Below are positions 34,971 to 55,905 of a stretch of DNA of 64,000 nt, piece by piece. Position numbers and translations under genes: made by a program. The DNA comes from Membranipora membranacea (lineage: Eukaryota; Bryozoa; Gymnolaemata; Cheilostomatida; Membraniporidae): assembly GCA_914767715.1 (NCBI GenBank), contig OU612073.1, positions 13,640,001 to 13,704,000 on the forward strand. Reading direction: 5' to 3'. Below the pieces are notes generated by a model. The model did no database searches. It was not told where the DNA came from and saw only the letters and a list, made by a program, of their open reading frames with translations. Positions within the stretch are counted from its first letter, which is position 1; the number at the start of each line of letters is the position of its first letter.

Positions 34971-37900
34971 ATGCCCAAAAATAAAGGTGAGTAAAAGTCA
35001 CACAAAATGATAATTCAGAGCAGTGGCAACAAACAATGAATGTCACATGTGACTAACTATGACTTTGTAAGACTTACTTTGTACCCACACTACACCCAGT
35101 CATGTATGTGCCTGCTGTGTCAGTCAACAATATTATTATTATCATTCTCTCATCTATAGTAAATGGATGGAACAAGTTAGATGATGATAACAGATTTGAT
35201 GTTTATCTATTTTTATTTATTTATTGAGGTTTCTAAAAGTTTATAATTAAAGCAAATTAAAAATAACTTGTTACTCCTTTTCTTCTTAGTTAGTTAGTAT
35301 ACTTACTTCATACTTCATCATGGATGATCGCCAACTTCACAGATGAAGGTCCTGGCAATATGGCCAAACCGTTTGGTTTGTCGATAGGAAGTTCCGGTCA
35401 TCAATTGGGTTAGGTGGTTTACCAATTGCGTGGGACCTAGTCAGCCAGTGGGAGACCATGGGTTAGGGGACTGCCGATGGGGAGGGCGTTTCAGTCCTTG
35501 GCTGTAGCTATGAAGAAGCTCTTTTGGTGAGACTTTGAGTTGCAGTTAGGGATTGTGTAGATTGTAGGATTGTAGAGGGTGTCGCCTGGAGTACCCGATG
35601 GCGGGGGTAAATGGGGTGAGAAATTCGTTCATGTTTGTTGCAACTTCCCCATAGTGCATGGCTCTGAGTCTGAACATGCCCAGGCGTCTCCTTCCTCTTC
35701 TCTCTTTGAGAGTTTCCCATTATAGGTCTGAGATGAGGCTGGTAGTGCTAGTCCTGTGGTCAGTTCTTGGTGCGTTGTACACGGTACGGGCTGCTCTGCA
35801 CTTGACTGCCTCAAACTGGGTCTCTTCCTACTTGTAGTTACTAGACCAGCTAGTTAGTTAGGTTTATCAAAAGGAGCAATACTTGTACTACCTACTACTC
35901 CTGACCTTAAATAACTAGGATCAATCATCATGTAGATATTAGTTAGTAGCAGGCCTGGCTAAGAAATCTGTCAACCCGACCAGGATATTCAAACTGATTT
36001 GGCCCAGAAAATCCAAATCACTTCCCTCTATTATCGCTCAATTTAACAGAAAGTCTACACTAAACGTAGAAGTATTATTATGGTTCAAATAGGCCTATCT
36101 ATCAATTTTATACACCGCAGTGTAAGAAAAAAGTTACTCATGATGTTTGCCCCACTCTGAAAATATTGCTAGCTGTAGATTGCCCTTCCAAGTAACACTA
36201 GCAGCAGCAGAGAGTCAAACTTGAACCAGATTTGTGTCCAAGAACTGTCAGGCTCAAGATAGAGCCTTTGTATTATAAAGAGAGAAAACTTGAATATGTG
36301 AGGTTAAACAGTTCTGAATGTTATGGTCAGAAAGATCATCAGTAAGCCTATCAAGAATTGCTGTTCACCTCACTACTTTTAGTCATAATGTAACTTGTTA
36401 AGAACTTAAAATGAGAAACATTTGTCCAATGTTTCAAAATTCAACAAATACGTCAATGATGATTCCAATTGTTCTTGTGGGACTATTCTGTGTGTGTTCA
36501 TGCATTGTCAGCATAGATCACAGGTTATATAATTATTTTACCTTTAGGAAAGGGAGGTAAGAATCGAAGGAGAGGAAAGAATGAAAATGAGAACATGAAG
36601 AGAGAGCTGGTCTTCAAAGAGGACGGACAAGGTAAGAACGGAATGGATGAAAAATCTGACGATAGATTGGACCATCTCATGTTAAGTCCTAGTTCAGTTT
36701 GGGCAATATATCAATATAACAGACCTTGTACAGAATATGATGGCGAAGATCAATTGTAAACGAAGGAGTTAGAAACTCTCTTACTCCTCATGTATTATAT
36801 GAATCTATGGTTACCTCTTATGTTTTATAGAATATGCGCAGGTCACAAAAATGCTGGGAAATGGACATTTAGAAGCACAATGTTTTGATGGTGTCAAAAG
36901 GTTATGTCACATAAGAGGAAAATTGAGGAAAAAGGTAATAATTAATGCAATCTTTATTGTCATACCAAAATCTGTAGGTATACTGAATAATGTGGCTAGT
37001 CATAGCGTGTGGATGTGTGTAGTTGTTGTCTCCAATTGATTTGTCTCAGTCTCAAGTACGATAACGATGTCCAGCTTAATCTTTCAACGTAGGCTTCTCA
37101 AAATGTGAGACAAAATACAGAAAAGTTATCAACATGTGGTGCTGAGAGTTCGAAGAGCCACTCAAGATATACTCCCTTGATGGCACATGAAACCACAACT
37201 CTTTTAGTACCATTCTATTCTATGGCCAGTGAATATGAAGGTGGTTGGGCCACCTCAGAATCCCCAATGCTGTGTTATACTGGATTGTGTTCCAGTAAAT
37301 TGACAACATTGTTTTCTGTCAATACGATGAAGAAGGCTGTAGTCTTTCTATCTATCTTCTATACTGTACAGGCTGAATTTAATATGCCTGCTTATGTGCC
37401 TCCAGTTACGGTGATGATGTGTTTGTAGGTATGGATAAACCAATCGGACATTATTCTCATTGGATTGAGAGATTACCAAGACTCAAGAGCTGATGTAATT
37501 ATGAAATACTCCTCAGACGAAGCTAGAAATCTAAAAGCATATGGTGAACTTCCAGAAAATGGTATGTTACTGAGTTTTTGTTTTGCCACCTATTTGTTTA
37601 AATGCTCAGTGAGCCCAGGGCAGTGAAGCCGAGAAAGGATGTGTGACAAACAGGCTATGGGTAATCCATTGACCAGTTCTAGTGGAATGGAATAGGGGAA
37701 TACTCTACACAAAATGCGTCCCCAGATTCAACTACTGGATACTTGCAAACGACAAGCTTAGTCCCAGTCTGAGCCCCCCCCCCCCAGACTTTTTTCCCAC
37801 CGCCGACGCCCCCCGGCGTGGGAAACGTCCAGTAATCAGACATTATGCTGTGTGTAATAATCCTTGTTTTAGTTTTAAAATATGGCCTACTAATCATGGC

Positions 37901-40719
37901 TCACTACTAACTAAAGGCATAATTACAAGACTTAGATGATATCTGTCTCGATTAGCACTGTCATCAGGTTGAAGAGATTGTTGACTCTTATTTGTTGGGT
38001 TGATCCTGATCAGTCCCAAAGACTTGATCTCTTCACTGATCAATAAGAAGGTGCGTTCTCTTTTTACCGCTTAAGTTGTAGTTAACTGATAGATACTTTT
38101 CCTCATCATATGGCCAATGCCCATTTACAGCAACTCCCCACATATTTTACTCTTGTATACCTGGTGTACGGGGAACGCATGTTAAGATCTGATAGGGCTG
38201 AATAGGCTGCAAGTTGGCAATAATAGGCAAAGTCACCCCACTTACAGTAAACGTGTCACACTACGAAATAACACTTGTTTGTGAGATCGATCAGCTGTTT
38301 TAACAGAATCAGTCCCACATAAATCACAATGTGATTAGATTATATAACAAAGAAAAAAGGTTACCTGTTCCATGTCCTAATAAGATCTGACTCAAAGGCT
38401 GCAAACAAACTGAAAAGGCTGCAAGTGGCCAATGATAGGCAGAGGCATCTCACTTCCAGTAAACATGCTGAAAGTTCTCCTTGTCAAAATCTCACACTAG
38501 GAAATAGCACTTGTTTGTAAAAATCGATCAGCTGTTTCAACAGAATCAGTCCCACATAAATCACTATGTGATTAGTTTATAATGAAGCAAAAGGTGTAAT
38601 TAAGTGTATAATTGGCTCATCAGCTTAACACCCTATCTCATATTTACCATGAATCATCCGTCCACTGAAGTATCATACTGTCCTTTTCTTCCGGTCTGGA
38701 TCATTAGTAATTGTGTACTTAATGGTCACAAAGCCTAGTGAAAAAAAATTGAGATGCTTTGGATTGGCTTTTTTCTGACATTGGCTTCCTGACACAACAA
38801 TCCTACATTATGAAGATTAAGTAATTATCTCCAGAAACTGTTTATTTGTCACTAACCTCATGACAAACCTCTTATTTTAGTCCACAGCATTGGCCTGTCA
38901 ATAATCCCGTACTCGCTTGAGCCATGTTTTAGTGTCTTTGCCCTCATTCATTGTGTTACCATGGTATAGAACAGCTCATTATTATATTGTTAGGCTGCTG
39001 GTATTGGCTCCTGTTATAGTGTTATGATATTTTGTCTCCTCTTGATTACTGTAGTAAGCATATAATGGGTGGTCAGAGTAAATCTGCTTCTATTTTGGGA
39101 TGAATCTGTGTTCTTTATATATAAAATATTAAATCCAAGTTATTACCTCCGTGAGTTGTCAAAGTGGGATAGCATTTCCTCATTTTCACTTCCTTTTTCA
39201 AGCTCATGTTATTGCCATTGCTACAGGGGGATATAGTCCAACCTGACTCTAGTAGTTTGTGGTTACCCTACTGACCTTATGTTTTCAAGTGGTTTAGTAA
39301 TTCGCGGTTACAGAAACCGGAATACTTGAAACTAGCTAAACCCAAACTTATATAGAGGAAGATTTGGTAAGGGTGCTGAATAGCTCAGTGTGTAGAGCGT
39401 CTGCCTTGTAAACCCCTATGGGAATAGGATGTTGCAAGTTGAATCCCATAGAGGCCAGTTTTTCAAAATAGAATACTACTACGATAGAGGAGTTATCCTC
39501 TCAAATTCGCGGGCCTGAAATCCTTAAATAATTAAGACTAGTGAAAAAAGTTGGAGTTGTGTCCTCCGCGAATTATTAAGGTCAGTAGGGTATATTAATT
39601 TGCGGACCTCAAACTTGATGGGAAGTTGCGCTAATGATAATTGCGCTTTGATTTGTCCTACCTCAGTTAGCAATACCAGTCAAGAGAGGGCAAATCAAAA
39701 TCCATATTAATCTATATTTGTGTCATTTTTTTTGCTCCCATCATATATCAAAAATTGTGTTTTATCATTTTCATCCTGGTGCCTGGTGTTACAAAGGTGA
39801 GGGCTCATTTTTGTCCTACCTGATTTTGCCCTAAACTTGGTTATAATTATTTGACCTTTGTATTTCTTGTAGCTAAGATTAATGAGGATATTGGAGGAGA
39901 AGATGGAGAGGATATGATCACTTTTGATAATAACGCCGGCAGCGATGTCGGATCTAGTTCTGAAGAAGAGGACGGGCCCAGTAAGAAAGATGACTTTGAT
40001 CTGGATGACATTGATGATGTAAGTTGTAGTCATAGAATTAATATTCTATATTATATTGCTATATATATAGTATAATAAGTCTATGGTTGTAGTTATGATG
40101 TAGGCTTTATATGAGTGTAATCAGAATGACCGTTGTTGTGTTCTGCATACTCAAATGTCATTGAGGCAGGGGTCTATCCGAATTCTATCATTGTGCTGCT
40201 GACCTTGGATATCAATGTGTTAAGATGAGAATACAAAAAGGAGTAAGCTGCTAGCTTTTTGACTTGCAATTTTGTAAAAGAAAAAATGTATCCATAATTG
40301 AAGTTGTCTGTTCTTGAATTATCATGCGTAAACAACTCCAAGCTTAGATCAACTCCTAAAATAGTGTAAAACTTAGATTTTGTAAATGATACTTTGTATG
40401 TATTTTTCCTCACATATGCAATTTCAATCCGTATGAATTTAAGGCTGTGTCACCCATCCAGCTGCTATGAACTCATTATTTTTCTGAGATATGAATACCA
40501 CAATACTCAGGTTTTTACGGTTAAACTCCTGGTCATACTATCATGCTTCCTTCTAGTTCCACTTATTACATACCTAAAGGGATAAAAACATGATCCTTAT
40601 GGAGGTCACGGAGTCTCAATTTAGTAATAATTTTTACTAAATGATGAGCTAATCTCTAAAGTTTCTCCAGTATCCCGCTGTATGCTAAGAATACTTATTC
40701 TGTACTGTTTTAGATTTAA
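34971..40719 (+). CDS. EIF1A: Translation initiation factor eIF1A, 6 exons, 162 aa
   Basis: Exons: 34971-34986, 36548-36631, 36831-36934, 37429-37561, 39873-40018, 40714-40719. The protein starts [20 protein letters not shown] and runs through the OB-fold ([53 protein letters not shown]) to an acidic tail ending DDIDDI, as in animal eIF1A. eIF1A binds the 40S A-site and promotes scanning and start-codon selection; the basic N-terminal and acidic C-terminal tails are both present. The protein is somewhat longer than the vertebrate 144 residues because of extra acidic and serine residues in the tail (~residues 114-155). The first coding exon holds 16 bases and the last only ATT TAA. Introns 1 and 4 are long and carry repeat relics. 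Confidence 0.97.
35420..35825 (-). mobile_element. Decayed 3' end of a non-LTR retrotransposon (LINE) ORF
   Basis: Minus-strand reading across frames gives the typical tail of a LINE reverse-transcriptase protein: CRAARTVYN (~35774-35800), SLISDL[13 protein letters not shown] (~35694-35740) and a KSFF..KD-stop-NALP block (~35479-35530) where the tryptophan codon of the usual DWNxLP motif is a stop. Several frameshifts and stops show it is dead. It lies in intron 1 of eIF1A in opposite orientation and is noticeably more GC-rich than its surroundings. Confidence 0.7.
38175..38600. repeat. Diverged ~200 bp tandem duplication in intron 4 of eIF1A
   Basis: About 38180-38355 and 38385-38595 are direct copies. 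Both contain GGCTGCAAGT, CACTTGTTTGT, ATCGATCAGCTGTTT and a shared CAGAATCAGTCCCACATAAA block followed by a GTGATTAG end. The second copy has an extra ~25-base insert. No coding potential; probably two copies of an old repeat or a local duplication. Confidence 0.8.
39372..39456 (+). mobile_element. tRNA-like sequence, probable head of a tRNA-derived SINE
   Basis: The stretch has a good RNA polymerase III A box (TAGCTCAGTGTGTAGAGC, 39381-39398) and a B box-like GCAAGTTGAATCCC (39434-39447) at tRNA spacing, and an overall tRNA-like shape. The acceptor ends pair poorly and the anticodon arm is irregular, so a functional tRNA gene is unlikely. It lies in intron 4 of eIF1A. Confidence 0.55.
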
Positions 40720-41995
40720 GCTGCTGACTGAAGTACCGTTGATTATACACAGACAGACAAACCCCTATAACTATAAATACTTCCGGTTATCTGAATATAT
40801 AAGAAGTATTGCGTTATGTCACATCTAGAAGACGCGATACTACAAGAGACTTGCACACTATTTTATGACAATTTGATTGATTCTATAATCTGCCCGTGAA
40901 CAATACAAGGTAAGACAACCCTGTACCGTTCACGGGCAGAAATAATAATCCAACATTTTAAACCTTTTGCATTGTAATACTGATAACTCAGCCCTATACT
41001 TCATCTGAGTTACACCATTATATATGGGGAAGTTTCAACACCGGAGATGGCTACACAGCACTGCTTGCTTTCGTACATTTTTAATCTGACCAATGTGGAA
41101 ACAACTCCAAATTGTTATCACAAAATGTCATGGTTCAGTGTGTTATGATGTAATTAATAATTATACTAAATGTTTATTATGTCATTGTCAAGTTTATTCG
41201 TTATTTATGCATGACATTGAATGACCTTTAAAACTATAAAAGCCACAGATAAATATAAATTAAACGCAGAATCCTATTTCCAAATCTTGTTAGCAGTCAT
41301 GATATGTGGGAAAGTTGTTTTTTTGCAACTCCCTTATGTAATATATGCAAACACTCCATCATTGCGATAAGCCTCTTCTGTGGGGGAAAGCCACAATTTT
41401 GATGAGAGTCAAGAAGTTCAAAGCTTACCAATTGATAAGCGTAAACAATTTAAATTTGTTGAAACGTGAGAAAATTATATTTGTCACATTGCGATATGTA
41501 CTTTTAAAGGCTCACAATTAATTAACCTGTAACGCTAATGAATTATGCAGCTCTTGGGTTGGTTGAAGCGTAGGAGTTGGAAAAATAAGGCGTAATCTGT
41601 CACGTTATTCGGTTCTTCAAAAGTCCTTTCGGAACTGCTTTGATGACCAGCACAAGTTTCACTGTCTTTAATTCAACGTACATCGGTTGTGCACCATCAT
41701 GCAGCCACATGATTCACAATTATTGTCTAGCTCCTCATGTTTGATACTGGCATTTTTCCTCTCATGTTCTGCCGTTTATGCGTTCGGCCTCGGATGTCCT
41801 AGTATAGATGCAACCTCCGAATTTCAGCTATTTCTTTTGCTGCCTCAACTCCGATGCTGTATTCTATGCTCAGCGTCTTATCGCAGCATCTCAATAGAAT
41901 AGCCCTAGATCAGTACAGTGACAGCCTTGTAGCCCTCATGGTTCATCTTGATCAGTTAGGACACCTGCATATATCTATCAGATCTCCTCCGATGT
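40720..41995. other. Convergent 3'-3' intergenic space between eIF1A and RUNX
   Basis: The stretch holds the 3' UTRs of eIF1A (plus) and RUNX (minus). Minus-strand AATAAA-type signals occur near 41172-41197, rather far from the RUNX stop, so the RUNX 3' UTR could be ~800 bases. A 13-bp inverted repeat lies at 40889-40940. I see no further gene. Confidence 0.5.
40889..40940. repeat. Stem-loop with 13 bp perfect arms in the eIF1A 3' region
   Basis: TCTGCCCGTGAAC (40889-40901) and GTTCACGGGCAGA (40928-40940) are exact reverse complements with a 26-base loop containing an internal CAAGG/CCCTG partial pairing. It starts 170 bases after the eIF1A stop, so it may be part of the 3' UTR. Confidence 0.7.
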
Positions 41996-50922
<8,927 letters not shown>

Positions 50923-53900
50923 ATTCCTGAGTTGTATGGTGCTGTCCTTACTTTGCGCTGTCAATATTATACTATCCGCACGCTGTCAATATGATATTAT
51001 CTACTCTCTGACTCTGCTATCAGCTTGCCATTGCCCCAAGCATACACTTAATTGATATATTCTCCTTTTTATAGAGTGTTGTTTCAATGGGTGGTCTAAT
51101 GTCTTTTGGTGAAACCTGTGATAATAAAAGGGAGACATATTTATGATTAAAATTGGAAGATTACACCCAAAAATTATCCGAAATAAACGTCAATAGAATT
51201 CTGGCAACACGACTGCCTCATTCATCATATTTATATGAGGATCACAACTTTCTATTACTCAATTAGCAACATAAATTTCTGCAAATCCAGAATTTTATGC
51301 ATATAAGAAATAATCAAACCGTTTTTCCCAAGGTATGATTATAAACAAAGCATGAAAAGTAACAGTATGAGAATTCATGTCAATGACTCTGGGAGTTGAT
51401 TAGCACTTCTGACAGACTCATTACAGTAATGATTATAACAAATATCAGGAGAACTAAAGAACAGATATTGTTTATTAAAATACTCACCAGTAGCAACTCT
51501 GTTCAAATGACCCGATTGAGAGAATACTTGTACAACTGTATTTTTGTCTTCTTGTCCTTAATCTGTAAGCAGTGCAATGGTGATATCTCTCTGCTCTTAT
51601 CTAGTAGCTTATCCCTAATGAACTTTGGCTATGGTGTTTTCTGCTTGTTGTCCGATAATCAAATGGCAATAGACCACGAATTAGCAATGGCGAAGACGTG
51701 GTGGTATATTATTATCATTAGATGGATAGAAGTGTAAAAAACAAATTTATATACCCACTTCATTGAATACCACACACACTACCGCATCATCTCAAAGCAT
51801 CAAAACACATAACCACAAGTATTACACATCACCCCAGTAACTATATCCCTCTACACGGCCCACTAATATGTATATTAGCCTCAGATCCATAGCCATGGAT
51901 AGAACAACAATGTGTGCTGAAACCAAGGAGGAGAAATATTCTGGTCAATGGCTGGGTCATTCGGTGTTGGTTTGGAAGACAGCCAGCATGTCTGCTGTTT
52001 TTTTACATAACCATGCTGGCAGCCATTGGTTGTATTGTTTTTTCTCACGTACCCGGTATTTGGCTTTCTCAGAAAATATGATTCGTGAAAATCACAACAC
52101 ACTGTTTCCATCACAGAAAATTACCATCACACGGCTTTACCGTTATGTGGATTGGTGACTTATAACCGAGAAGACCTCAGTATCGAATTATCATTATTTA
52201 GCAGTAAGAGATTGGGATATGTTACAGGTACTAGGCATACTACAGAAATGTTCAACTTATTTTTGCTCATGAGGAAGTCCAGAATTTCCAATTCATGATC
52301 TTTTAATCTCCCTTCTCTAGGAAATATGATTATTTTCTCTTAAATCGTGATCGTCTCTGACATTTGATTTAATTTGCGTTACTAACTGAAACTATATTTA
52401 GCTCAATTAATTTAAAGCGGATTAAGACCGAACAACTTATACTTTGAACGTTTTAAAATTATGACCACTTCTTATCAGACACCCCTAGCCTTGTCACAGC
52501 GGCCACTTTTTGCTGTGGTCCCTCCCGGTGACAAAGCTAAAATACTGCAATGAAAGAGGCTCAATATCACAAATCCAAATCCATTATTATTCAATCAATA
52601 TTTTTCGGCATTTGCAAGATGGCACCATTTACACTCTTCACCGCTCTTTTTATATTTTGTGACACAGCAACCTACCACAGCTTAACTTCCATCTCATTCT
52701 GGTTATTCTAATTAACCATCTACTAAGCCTTTGATCTCCTGACAAAAACATCTATATGTAATTTAATTTCAAACAACTTTCATTCAAAAGTTTGAAAACA
52801 CGGATTTTGTGCGGTAATAATATTTTTCAAAGAAGCCACACATCAGGATCTGAGATGGAGAGAGGACAGGTGTTGTCTGTTCTACTCTCTGGAGATAAGA
52901 CCCGATACAGAAACTTGTTGATGTAGATCGGTTACGTAAACAACTCTGACCAAGTGATTAAATATTTATGTCCTTTTTACCAATGTCACAGTAGATATTC
53001 CTATAAACAACCTACTCCATATATAACAGCTAAAAATATGAACACAGCTGAAAAACAACCAGCAATAATACTTATTCTGCCAAGGCCAACTGCCTTACAG
53101 CACATGTTTGGTTCTCAATGCCTGCTGACGATAATCCCTTGTATGTCACCCTGTATAATATGGGCTCTGATCATAATAGGGTGGTTACTGCAATGTTGGA
53201 CAATAACATTGGCATTTTAAAACCACAAAGCTACATAATACCACAGAGTAGAATTTAGTTTGAGGGTTAAAAACCTGCTGCTATGACTCACTTAATTCCC
53301 ATTAATATAATTCATTATACTATATATTATAAAAATTGAGCTTCTCAATTCTTGCCATTGTTTCCATCAAGGAGTTAGAACTCCTTGCTTGCACCAAACA
53401 ACAAAACAACACAGTGGCTTTTCTTAGTGGAAGAAGCCCTACTTTTTTCCATCAAAAGCCAATTTTGTGCAGTCCTTTGTCTGCTTGGTACAATCATGCT
53501 CGCTAATTTCGCTATAATAAATTAGTCACAAGAGGTGTTGTTATTTACTTTTTGTAGTGAGCTGAGATTTTAATTTGGAGAATTAATATTAAGTGGCTGT
53601 TGAGGCAGGTAACGACTGATCTAGAGGAGGGTAGTCTTACAGAACGGCTATTTTTAGTTTAGCTGGCAGACCACAGACCACGACAGGAACCAGGACTCCA
53701 CCACATGTCATAGAGCCAGAGAAAGAGCCCACTTCAACTAAAGATATCCATGACAATTAACTTATACTCACAAGGACGAGAACAAAAGTTCACAACAATT
53801 GTGACCTTTGTCTCGGAAAAGTTGCTTTTTCCGTGCAAAACAAACAATTACCATAAAAAAAGAAACATTCTCTGTTTATTAACTCTGCGCTATTATTATG

Positions 53901-54933
53901 AGGGGGACATGAACTATTATCAGGTCATGAAAAATAAATGGGGCGAGGTTGTAACAGGTATTGGGTGTCTGTCATCAGACTGATAAATCATATTCTTAAT
54001 TCACAGTTTAAGTGAAATCTTACCACAAAATGAAATCATGTTTTGAGCATGTTAGCATATTTATACCAGCACAAAAATTCACGCAATCCTACACAAAAAT
54101 GGATTACACTATATCTGTCTGGTTTGAGGTTATTCCTCCCACAAACATGCAACAGCCACAAACTTGTGGAAAGCATTGAATCAATAAAGGCTCACAAGCA
54201 AATCATATTCAAATTTCATCACAGATATTTATTTTCATGGTGGTCATTGTGACATATTGTTGTGTTAAAATTGTTCACACTGAAAACAGCAGTAGGCAGG
54301 AAGTTGTTGTGAAAATTTTTTTAAATGGTTACAAAAAATTCAAATATTCACTGCATTGTAATGTGCTGGTCCAGGTATGATCATATTTTGAGGTGGCATT
54401 TAAAACTTCTGAGGATTCCTGCAGTGTACCAATATGGTGAGAATTCCAGTGAAATCAACAAAATAATTTTACAGAAATCCACAAAATTAAATTAATTAGC
54501 ATACGTACCTCAAAAATCTGTAATTAAAATTCATCTGTTATTACATGTAAACGACCCACACCTGTTAATGGAGCCATGAACAAGTATTAAAAAAACAAGG
54601 CAGGGTCGAATGGTAACATCAATTATAGGCGAGTCAAAGTTATACCAAATTCTGACACATAATCTTTAGAGAGATTCCCACAGTTTAACACCACCAAATT
54701 ATTATTTGTTATTAATTCTATTTCCTGATAACTATCTATAACACTTGAGGGTGAGATAAATAATTATCTGGTTACCCTCATTTGTCGCATACAAAAACAT
54801 CATCAATCCCTGGAGATGTTTTTCGGGTGTTGAATTTGATTTAAAAGAAACAATTATTGTTCATCAAGAAGTTAATCCACGAGTTTATAAAAAAAACTCA
54901 TGTCCATTTATTGTCTTGATACCCTGTGATACC

Positions 54934-55185
54934 GTGTGAGAAACCGTGTGAGAAACCGTGTGAGAAACCGTGTGAGAAACCGTGTGAGAAACCGTGTGAG
55001 AAACCGTGTGAGAAACCGTGTGAGAAACCGTGTGAGAAACCGTGTGAGAAACCGTGTGAGAAACCGTGTGAGAAACCGTGTGAGAAACCGTGTGAGAAAC
55101 CGTGTGAGAAACCGTGTGAGAAACCGTGTGAGAAACCGTGTGAGAAACAGTGTGAGAAACCGTGTGAGAAACCGTGTGAGAAACC
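54934..55185. repeat. 12 bp minisatellite GTGTGAGAAACC, 21 copies
   Basis: Twenty-one head-to-tail copies (252 bases), perfect except for one substitution near 55149. As the unit is a multiple of three, several frames stay open and give artificial peptides such as repeated CEKP or RNRV. Near-perfect copies indicate very recent expansion. Confidence 0.97.
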
Positions 55186-55311
55186 TTGATGTTGCTTGTT
55201 TTTTTTTGTATTCGATATCAGTACAGTATCAGTACGGGTCTATGGACTGCATCTTGAAGGGGCACAGGAGCATTTAAAGTCGGATGCTCTTTCTGACACC
55301 ACCATTAACTT

Positions 55312-55376
55312 CGGGAATCGTACACGGGACCTCTCGATTGAAAGACCCATGCCTTACCCATTGCACAAAAGCCCAC
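55312..55376 (-). mobile_element. tRNA-like stretch, possible SINE head
   Basis: Read on the minus strand it has an A box-like TTGTGCAATGGGTAAGGC and a B box-like GTGTACGATTCCCG at about tRNA spacing. Pairing of the arms is poor, so it is not a working tRNA gene. The minisatellite lies on its 3' side and could have grown from the tail of the SINE. Confidence 0.35.
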
Positions 55377-55835
55377 TCTCTAAAGTTCTTCCAAAATCTG
55401 ACACATAATCTTTAGAGAGATTCCCACAGTTTAACACCACCAAATTATTATTTGTTATTAATTCTATTTCCTGATAACTATCTATAACACTTGAGGGTGA
55501 GATAAATAATTATCTGGTTACCCTCATTTGTCGTATACAAAAACATCATCAATTCCTGGAGATGTTTTCGGGTGTTCAATTTTATTTACAAGAAACAATT
55601 ATTGTTCATCAAGAAGTTAAGCGATGAGTTTATGGTTACTGCTAAATCACACCATAAAATAAGGCAGGACAGCCTACTATCACCAGTCATAATAATATAA
55701 TGAAATTAGCAGGATCATGCCAGACAAATTCCAAGCAAGGTGATAGATGTCTCCGGAGTTATGGTAGATTAGACTACACCTTAGAACTATCACCTGCTGG
55801 TTGATTTCCTGGATGGAATTATTCTCAAGCATTCC

Positions 55836-55905
55836 ATTGCCAACTATTTTGGAAAGAGGTTGACAATGAAATGCTACTACCAGCTTTCCCGGCACCGTTT
55901 AAGTG
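55836..55905. mobile_element. Half-copy of the 13527-13656 inverted-repeat element
   Basis: The sequence from GGTTGACAATGAAATG to CCCGGCACCGTTTAA matches the reverse complement of the left arm of the element at 13527-13656 over about 60 bases with several changes. The other arm is absent or too diverged to recognise. Confidence 0.65.

Larger units (their letters stand above)
54644..55634. repeat. Pair of ~245 bp direct repeats around a ~500 bp insert
   Basis: About 54644-54888 and 55391-55634 are nearly identical direct copies (for example TCTGACACATAATCTTTAGA near 54651 and 55398, then matched through ATCATCAATCCCTGGAGATG against ATCATCAATTCCTGGAGATG). The 500 bases between hold the 12-bp minisatellite and a tRNA-like stretch. 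The repeats do not begin TG or end CA and no primer-binding site or coding sequence is seen, so an LTR origin is not supported. Confidence 0.9.

Noticed and set aside
41687-41902. 71-codon plus-strand frame with a hydrophobic start
   Set aside because: It lies in the 3' region of RUNX on the opposite strand, has no family features and no continuation.
54926-55277. Open frames giving repeated CEKP or RNRV peptides
   Set aside because: They come from a 12-bp tandem repeat, which keeps several frames open at once. No gene context, splice sites or start signals support translation.
54644-55634. LTR or TRIM retrotransposon
   Set aside because: The direct repeats lack TG...CA ends, and no primer-binding site, polypurine tract or coding sequence is visible.
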